Source of the DNA: Bacillus sp. ISL-7
GTDB taxonomy: Bacteria > Bacillota > Bacilli > Bacillales_B > DSM-18226
Length of the DNA stretch: 7,653 nucleotides
Assembly: GCF_018613065.1 (NCBI RefSeq)
Contig: NZ_JAGGQW010000068.1
Location: forward strand, 1 to 7,653
Direction: 5' to 3'
This document shows, piece after piece, positions 4,135 through 7,653 of this stretch. Under the pieces are notes generated by a model that did no database searches, was not told the DNA's origin, and was given only the letters and a program-made list of their open reading frames with translations. The position numbers and the translations under genes are program-made. Position 1 is the first letter of the stretch. Every line of letters starts with the position of its first letter.

Positions 4135-5301
4135 ATGACTACACCAACCGCAGTTAAACCGCAGAAAACAAATAATAGAGCCATTCAACGAACTCATAAG
4201 ACCTATAAGAGTAAAGTAGAGATCAGCGAGGCTTTATCCCTCATTAAAACTCATATAAACATATCTACTTATAAATACTTATCCCATTTCCTACATACCG
4301 CAAAAGATGGAGGAGTAACCCAAGCGAAGGTTACGACTATATGTAAAATGGCTGGTATTTCAACTGGTGCTTATTCTAAAACGGTAAAGCCCGAAATAGA
4401 AGGAGTATTTAGTCAGCCTTTAATTATAAAAGTAGAGCCACAGAAGAAAGACAAACTCGGCAGAAAAAATAAAGGTTCAGCTTATAAATCATTATTACCT
4501 CTATCCGTAATTAGGCATTTAGTAAGAGAAAAAGAAGCCGAAGAGAGGGAGCAGCAAAACAAGTTTTTAGAGGCTATTTATTCTCAAAGTGATATTACGG
4601 GTGATATCACGGGTGATATTACGGGTGATATTACGTCAAATCCTTCAATTCCTTGGGAGAGTAAGGAAGAAGGCACTTTTTTAGAACAACAGAATAGTTC
4701 TTTAGAAAAGACCTTTAGAAATAAACCTTTAGATAATAATAATCGATTAAACGATAAGCCTCATACGGATAACTTTAAAATTAAAATCAACCCAAAAGTA
4801 ACAGAGTTAGTTAGCCTCTTTCCATGGAATGAATCCGAACAGCCGAGGATAGCTAAAGAAATTCAGTTAGCTTTAAATAAAACGAAACTAGAGTTTAATG
4901 ATGATACAGAGCCTCTTATCTTCGGTGCTTTAAAGAGAGCCATTAAACCTTTAGAGAAGGATCAGACACTTAAAAACTCCTCCAAAAAATATCGTTATCT
5001 CTATAAATGCGTAGAAACGGCTTTACAGGGTTATTTCTCTAAAGAGGAAGTAGTCATGGAGGAAGGTAGAAAACAAGTCATAGAACACCGTCACACTTAT
5101 TCATACGAACCACAAAGGCAAGGGAGTTTCCTAAACTTATACCAAAAGGAATATGGGGAAGTAGAAATCGAGGGAAGCCATGAACGGAAAATTATAAATG
5201 CTAATGAAGTACCTACTAGAAAACCGACTAGAACGGAAATGTTACCTGATTGGTTCCAAGACTCAGAGGATTACTATAAACAATTTGAGCCGAAAGCCTA
5301 A
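4135..5301 (+). CDS. Putative plasmid replication initiator
   Basis: The 388-aa basic protein has an N-terminal region (about residues 25-130) that reads like one or two winged-helix domains: KTHINISTYKYLSHFLHTA, then GVTQAKVTTICKMAGISTGA as a helix-turn-helix, then IIKVEPQKKDKLGRKNKG as a basic wing. A coiled, polar linker follows, containing four tandem DITG units (153-168) encoded by 12-bp DNA repeats. A second folded region (about 222-305) and an acidic/aromatic tail (DWFQDSEDYYKQFE) complete it. An initiator-type N-terminus plus iteron-like repeats in mid-gene is the arrangement of several Gram-positive theta plasmids (RepA_N and related). I cannot name the family and see no catalytic Tyr/His rolling-circle motifs. 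AAAAGGAG ends 12 bases before ATG, slightly far. It stands alone between long gene-free stretches. The alternative is a phage-type DnaD/replisome loader or a regulator. Confidence 0.55.
   Translation: MTTPTAVKPQKTNNRAIQRTHKTYKSKVEISEALSLIKTHINISTYKYLSHFLHTAKDGGVTQAKVTTICKMAGISTGAYSKTVKPEIEGVFSQPLIIKVEPQKKDKLGRKNKGSAYKSLLPLSVIRHLVREKEAEEREQQNKFLEAIYSQSDITGDITGDITGDITSNPSIPWESKEEGTFLEQQNSSLEKTFRNKPLDNNNRLNDKPHTDNFKIKINPKVTELVSLFPWNESEQPRIAKEIQLALNKTKLEFNDDTEPLIFGALKRAIKPLEKDQTLKNSSKKYRYLYKCVETALQGYFSKEEVVMEEGRKQVIEHRHTYSYEPQRQGSFLNLYQKEYGEVEIEGSHERKIINANEVPTRKPTRTEMLPDWFQDSEDYYKQFEPKA
4591..4638 (+). repeat. Four tandem 12-bp repeats inside the replication gene
   Basis: The unit GATATTACGGGT occurs at 4591-4602, 4603-4614 (with C for T), 4615-4626 and 4627-4638 (last three bases different). 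The second copy creates the 10-bp palindrome GTGATATCAC (4601-4610). In protein they give the DITG repeats. Tandem iteron-like DNA inside a rep gene suggests the origin lies here and is bound by the product. Confidence 0.8.
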
Positions 5302-5333
5302 ATTTGACCGTACAAACGATTTAAAACCTTGTT

Positions 5334-5376
5334 GGTAAGGATAAGGTCTGCCGAGAGGCTTTTATCTTTCCTTGCC
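5334..5376 (+). other. Stem-loop downstream of the replication gene
   Basis: GGTAAGGA (5334-5341) pairs with TCCTTGCC (5369-5376), one G-T wobble, around an interior with the small hairpin GCC-GAGA-GGC (5350-5359) followed by TTTTA. It may reduce or end transcription from the replication gene, but it lacks a clean U-tract after the main stem. Confidence 0.35.
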
Positions 5377-5449
5377 CCTTTTACGGACTTCTCAGCTTAT
5401 TTTATTTACATGGTGTAGTATCGGCTTCGCCTCTAAAGGCAAACGGAAA

Positions 5450-5531
5450 GAGGGAGCAGCTAGTTATCAGCTCTTCCATCTGTTCACAAATAGCAACTTT
5501 GATTTATTTATAAACCATTCATAAACCATTC
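5450..5531 (+). repeat. Third GAGGGAGCAGC copy and an 11-bp tandem repeat
   Basis: GAGGGAGCAGCTA at 5450-5462 matches the start of the repeat at 3507. Further on, ATAAACCATTC occurs twice in exact tandem (5510-5520 and 5521-5531). No gene is seen around them. Their role is unknown; short tandem repeats downstream of a rep gene can belong to the origin. Confidence 0.55.
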
Positions 5532-5541
5532 ATGCAACCAT

Positions 5542-5758
5542 GTGGGATATGTTCCGTACAGCTATCCCACTTCGGGAAGGGGCTACGAGTAGTAACCATA
5601 AAGACGGATTCATCCAAGTGACCTGCGACAGGATGGACCGATTCATCTAACCATCCCGAAATCAAACCACTTATACACCCTTGTTTTGGGGTGTGAGGAT
5701 CGGAAACTCCACCTTGTCCCCTTGGATTCCTGGAGCCTAAATTGGCTCTTTTCTTTTT
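5542..5758 (+). ncRNA. Candidate structured RNA ending in a terminator
   Basis: This gene-free stretch (part of 5302-5855) is denser in complementary segments than its surroundings. A perfect 8-bp stem, GTGGGATA/TATCCCAC (5542-5549, 5563-5570), comes first. GGATGG (5631-5636) can pair either with upstream CATCC (5611-5615) or with downstream CCATCC (5651-5656), two mutually exclusive folds. ACACCC/GGGTGT (5675-5680, 5689-5694) follows, then an intrinsic terminator. GATTCATC also repeats at 5607 and 5640. It is less A+T-rich than neighbouring spacers. This could be a free RNA, a copy-number regulator, or a leader attenuating the M23 gene. I recognise no known riboswitch. No clear promoter was found, so the 5' end is uncertain. 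Confidence 0.42.
5733..5758 (+). terminator. Intrinsic terminator upstream of the M23 gene
   Basis: The stem GAGCC (5733-5737) pairs with GGCTC (5744-5748) around loop TAAATT, followed by TTTTCTTTTT (5749-5758). The tail plus GAA is nearly repeated at 6474-6490, after the M23 gene. Confidence 0.78.
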
Positions 5759-5855
5759 GAAGGCTTATTCAACATAGACATTTGCTGATACCAAAATGAT
5801 ACTGATGAATAAAAATAGTTAAACAACCATAAAGGAAAGAGAGAGAGAGGAACTT

Positions 5856-6470
5856 TTGAAAACATATTGTAGACATCCCTTTAAAAAGTATGCACAAGTT
5901 CGTGTCATTAACCCATGTGGACCTGATCATAAGGGTGCGAAAGACTTAAATTTTGTTAATATGCCATATGGAGAACCTGTTTATGCCATGGAATCGGGTC
6001 ATGTGGCTGAAATAAGACGAAACTTACCCCATTCTTCAAATCCTGCAGACTTACCTAATAATGTGGTGATCCGAGGTAGTGACCAGTTCTATACCGAATA
6101 CGCTCACATAACACCAGTTAGCAAAGCCCCAAATCATGCACGTCCTGGATCTGTTTTATATTGGATGGGGTATAATCGACCACTAACGATAGGGAGCGTA
6201 ATCAGAGAAGGGGACTTAATTGGTTATGTAGACAATTCTGGCCGCACGGTTGGAGATCCTCACGTTCATATTAACCGATATACTCCCGGAGAAGCTGCAT
6301 CTTTGCATGACAGACCTTCTCCTTGTGATTGGACTATAAGGGGTGTCGATGCTGTTGCCATCCCACTTCATTGTCTACCAGCACTCCAACACGGCATCAT
6401 CCCTCACCGAATGAATTACTATCAATGGATAATAGATAATGAGCTGAGAAGAAGATTTGGAGTCTATTAA
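5856..6470 (+). CDS. M23-family metallopeptidase without signal peptide
   Basis: The 204-aa protein is a single M23 (LytM/lysostaphin-type) zinc endopeptidase domain, a family that cuts peptide cross-bridges in peptidoglycan. Visible landmarks are DHKGAKDLNF (candidate zinc ligands His25 and Asp30), PVYAMESGHVAEI, YAHITPV (His84), then REGDLIGYVDNSGRTVGDPH followed by VHINR, the last holding the H-x-H motif His136/His138. One oddity is that His25 and Asp30 are separated by four residues, where the usual motif is H-x3-D. There is no signal peptide, membrane helix or wall-binding domain, so it cannot be exported by Sec alone; delivery in a virion, a holin route, or release by lysis are possibilities. 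The start is TTG, with a purine-rich GAGAGAGAGG five bases upstream. It stands alone between terminators at 5733-5758 and 6459-6488. In context it may be a lysin or a virion-associated muralytic enzyme; a non-lytic function is not excluded. Confidence 0.9.
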   Translation: MKTYCRHPFKKYAQVRVINPCGPDHKGAKDLNFVNMPYGEPVYAMESGHVAEIRRNLPHSSNPADLPNNVVIRGSDQFYTEYAHITPVSKAPNHARPGSVLYWMGYNRPLTIGSVIREGDLIGYVDNSGRTVGDPHVHINRYTPGEAASLHDRPSPCDWTIRGVDAVAIPLHCLPALQHGIIPHRMNYYQWIIDNELRRRFGVY

Positions 6471-6488
6471 CAGGCTCCTTTTCTTTTT
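6459..6488 (+). terminator. Intrinsic terminator overlapping the end of the M23 gene
   Basis: GGAGTC (6459-6464) pairs with GGCTCC (6473-6478), one T-G wobble, around an 8-nt loop that contains the stop codon. TTTTCTTTTT follows. It isolates the M23 gene as a single transcription unit. Confidence 0.72.
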
Positions 6489-6550
6489 GAAAAAATATAA
6501 AATAAATGTTTGCAATATCGGCTGCAAAAATAGCAGTATCCTTTAACTAC

Positions 6551-6605
6551 GAATAGTCACAGGAAACAGCTATTCCTGTGTTTACCGTGGGCTTCCCTAC
6601 CGTGG
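6551..6605. other. Overlapping inverted repeats in the 6471-6874 gene-free region
   Basis: CACAGGAA (6558-6565) and TTCCTGTG (6573-6580) form a perfect 8-bp inverted repeat. It overlaps GAATAG (6551-6556) with CTATTC (6570-6575), so only one can fold at a time. TACCGTGG then repeats at 6583-6590 and 6598-6605, and CTACC/GGTAG (6597-6608) is a small palindrome. I see no gene in 6471-6874. Besides these, it holds dif-like site 3 and an accessory repeat. Confidence 0.5.
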
Positions 6606-6614
6606 TAGATAGCT

Positions 6615-6642
6615 TGGTAACAAAATAGAGAGAAAGTTACAT
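6615..6642. repeat. 28-bp dif-like site 3 (diverged)
   Basis: TGGTAACAAAA (6615-6625), centre TAGAGA, GAAAGTTACAT (6632-6642): each arm matches the site 1 arm at 9 of 11 positions in the same orientation. The flank beyond the right arm (GTTACATTCATTTT) is identical to the flank of site 1 read on the minus strand. It may be an older or degraded member of the set. Confidence 0.5.
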
Positions 6643-6704
6643 TCATTTTTCTTATGGAATAAGGGATATCAGCAAACAGAGGAAATCGAGGAAAAAAATC
6701 AAAT

Positions 6705-6719
6705 ATGTTACATTCAAAA
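6705..6719 (+). repeat. Accessory repeat ATGTTACATTCAAAA
   Basis: GTTACATTCA at 6707-6716 is a direct repeat of 6636-6645 in site 3, 71 bp away. This is exactly the distance found between site 1 and its accessory repeat at 1529-1540. The same word also opens the palindrome at 3769. Confidence 0.6.
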
Positions 6720-6874
6720 CGGCACAAAAAAAACAACCTCGTGAAAGGTTACTTCTTGTTTGGTGGAAAACCCTTGGAAAAAATCTAACCCTTTTGAAGG
6801 AACCCTAATCAATCATGGAGGAAATAAATTCATCTGCATCTAGACTTTTATTATGACCATGAAGGAGGAGTTTT

Positions 6875-7063
6875 ATGGATTTTATCGAAGTGAAACTAAA
6901 GAAATGTACCGTGTATCTATTACCCGAAGAAATTCATCATCTTTTATTAGTCGATATTGACCTATATAAGAAAGCGTTGGCCAGGGGGAAAGGGATAACA
7001 AGGACGAAGGTCCAAACGAGCCGTGAAGAAGCAAAATGGGAGTCTGAGGGACAAATACACTAA
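6875..7063 (+). CDS. Hypothetical 62-aa protein
   Basis: I do not recognise a family. The 62-aa product begins MDFIEVKLKKCTVYLLPEEI, a beta-like stretch, followed by a leucine-rich helix (HHLLLVDIDLYKKALARGKG) and a charged tail. There is no signal peptide or transmembrane segment. An excellent ribosome site (AGGAGG, six bases before ATG) supports translation. It begins a run of three small same-strand genes: the lipoprotein gene starts 40 bases later and the helix-turn-helix gene 28 bases after that, so they probably form an operon. The size and basic charge would suit a small nucleic-acid-binding or regulatory protein, but nothing in the sequence proves this. Its transcript may start in the repeat-rich region upstream, where I found no convincing promoter. 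Confidence 0.7.
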   Translation: MDFIEVKLKKCTVYLLPEEIHHLLLVDIDLYKKALARGKGITRTKVQTSREEAKWESEGQIH

Positions 7064-7102
7064 AGAGATAGAGTAAAAACAAAGGGGAGAGAAGGGCTTA
7101 CT

Positions 7103-7480
7103 TTGAAACGAATGATTTCGGTTATGATATTAGCTTTGATATTAACAGGCTGTGCCTCGCAAACTGCTACGAAGGAAGAAGTATCTAAATTTATTGCGGA
7201 TACGAAAGAAATGACGGCTCTTTTCGAGGATGTTTATAATACGCATCGTGAATTTACTACGGATGAAGAGCGGGCTTTCAATTACTACAAGGTTAATTAC
7301 GGGGAAGATAACGAATTCGAAGGAAACTCCGACGTGGACATTCGCACGATTTCAACGTTCACGCAGTTGCTTTACTTCGATGCCAAGCGACAGCCTGGCG
7401 TGGATGATACTTTTGCGAGGGACTTGAAGGAAATAAACGATAGGATTTCCGTTGTAGAATCGAATGACATATATAAATAA
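7103..7480 (+). CDS. Small lipoprotein
   Basis: The N-terminus is a lipoprotein signal: MKRM, a hydrophobic core (ISVMILALIL) and the lipobox LTGC with Cys17 as the lipidated residue. Signal peptidase II would release a mature protein of about 109 residues anchored to the outer face of the membrane. The mature part is acidic and probably helical (SKFIADTKEMTALFEDVYNT) with no motif I recognise. The TTG start at 7103 is chosen because GAAGGG lies six bases upstream; the ATG three codons later is an alternative and also leaves a working signal. It follows the 62-aa gene by 39 bases and precedes the helix-turn-helix gene by 28. On mobile elements, lipoproteins of this size sometimes act in surface or superinfection exclusion, but that is only a contextual guess. 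Confidence 0.85.
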   Translation: MKRMISVMILALILTGCASQTATKEEVSKFIADTKEMTALFEDVYNTHREFTTDEERAFNYYKVNYGEDNEFEGNSDVDIRTISTFTQLLYFDAKRQPGVDDTFARDLKEINDRISVVESNDIYK

Positions 7481-7508
7481 AATCAAAGGGAAGAGGAGGC
7501 AGTCCGTG

Positions 7509-7653
7509 ATGGAATTAGAGGAGATTGTAAGGAAAATCAATAGTAAGGAAATACAGAAGAAAGATATCGCTAAAGAAATGGGGATCAATCCGAGTACGCT
7601 TCAAAGACGAATGAAAAAAGAAGGCTATAACTTCGATAAAGAGGCTGACCTAT
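7509..7653 (+). CDS. Helix-turn-helix protein, 5' part only
   Basis: The first 48 residues are visible before the window ends. The sequence KKDIAKEMGINPSTLQRRMK (residues 17-36) is a classic helix-turn-helix: helix KKDIAKEM, turn GIN, recognition helix PSTLQRRMK. It is preceded by a short acidic helix and followed by KEGYNFDKEADL. This resembles the domain of Bacillus plasmid and phage proteins in which a small HTH is fused to a coiled coil, but the rest is missing and the family cannot be named. AGGAGG lies nine bases before the ATG at 7509; the GTG just before it (7506) would also serve, with six-base spacing. It is probably the third gene of the operon that starts at 6875, acting as a DNA-binding regulator or maintenance protein. 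Confidence 0.8.
   Translation, partial: MELEEIVRKINSKEIQKKDIAKEMGINPSTLQRRMKKEGYNFDKEADL

Noticed and set aside
6882..7082. 66-aa minus-strand frame across the 62-aa gene
   Set aside because: It is antisense to a gene with an excellent ribosome site; no start signal of its own was seen.
7230..7588. Frames overlapping the lipoprotein and HTH genes on both strands
   Set aside because: The lipoprotein signal and lipobox fix the coding frame, and the overlapping frames show no start signals.

Overview
The window looks like part of an extrachromosomal or mobile replicon (a plasmid, phage-plasmid or phage satellite) from a low-GC Gram-positive host, most likely a Bacillaceae member. The grounds are A+T-rich spacers, strong AGGAGG-type ribosome binding sites, TTG/GTG starts, U-tailed intrinsic terminators and a gene set mixing plasmid maintenance with one phage structural gene. 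Species and replicon type cannot be fixed from the window alone.

Layout. (1) 3-281: 3' part of a small ribbon-helix-helix (RHH) protein of the plasmid-partition type, then a strong terminator (334-369). (2) 370-749: gene-free A+T-rich DNA with three copies of TTTTCCGACGCAGTA (408-481), a candidate centromere or iteron set. (3) Minus-strand operon: a short, catalytic-domain-only tyrosine recombinase (1509-934) followed by a coupled 56-aa gene (920-750), closed by a terminator overlapping its stop codon. (4) 1510-1840: intergenic region with a 28-bp dif-like site and several repeats. (5) Plus-strand cluster: RHH-domain protein (1841-2368), HK97-fold major capsid protein (2376-3503) and a 72-aa unknown (3545-3763). 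(6) 3764-4134: second 28-bp dif-like site, a long imperfect palindrome and a structured leader. (7) 4135-5301: putative replication initiator with four 12-bp iteron-like repeats inside the gene. (8) 5302-5855: gene-free, rich in hairpins and ending in a terminator; candidate structured RNA. (9) 5856-6470: M23 metallopeptidase without a signal peptide. (10) 6471-6874: gene-free, with a diverged third 28-bp site. (11) Three small tightly spaced genes: a 62-aa unknown, a lipoprotein, and the start of a helix-turn-helix protein cut by the window end.

How it may fit together (inference). A replication initiator, an RHH partition-like protein, a recombinase and their repeat sites would maintain the element. 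The unusual parts are a phage capsid gene with no portal, terminase, protease or tail gene in view, paired in an operon with a DNA-binding-type protein, and 28-bp sites whose two 11-bp arms are identical at both ends of that capsid cluster but in opposite orientation. This resembles a recombination-flanked capsid cassette on a plasmid, perhaps a satellite-like element that shapes its own capsid or hijacks a helper's packaging.
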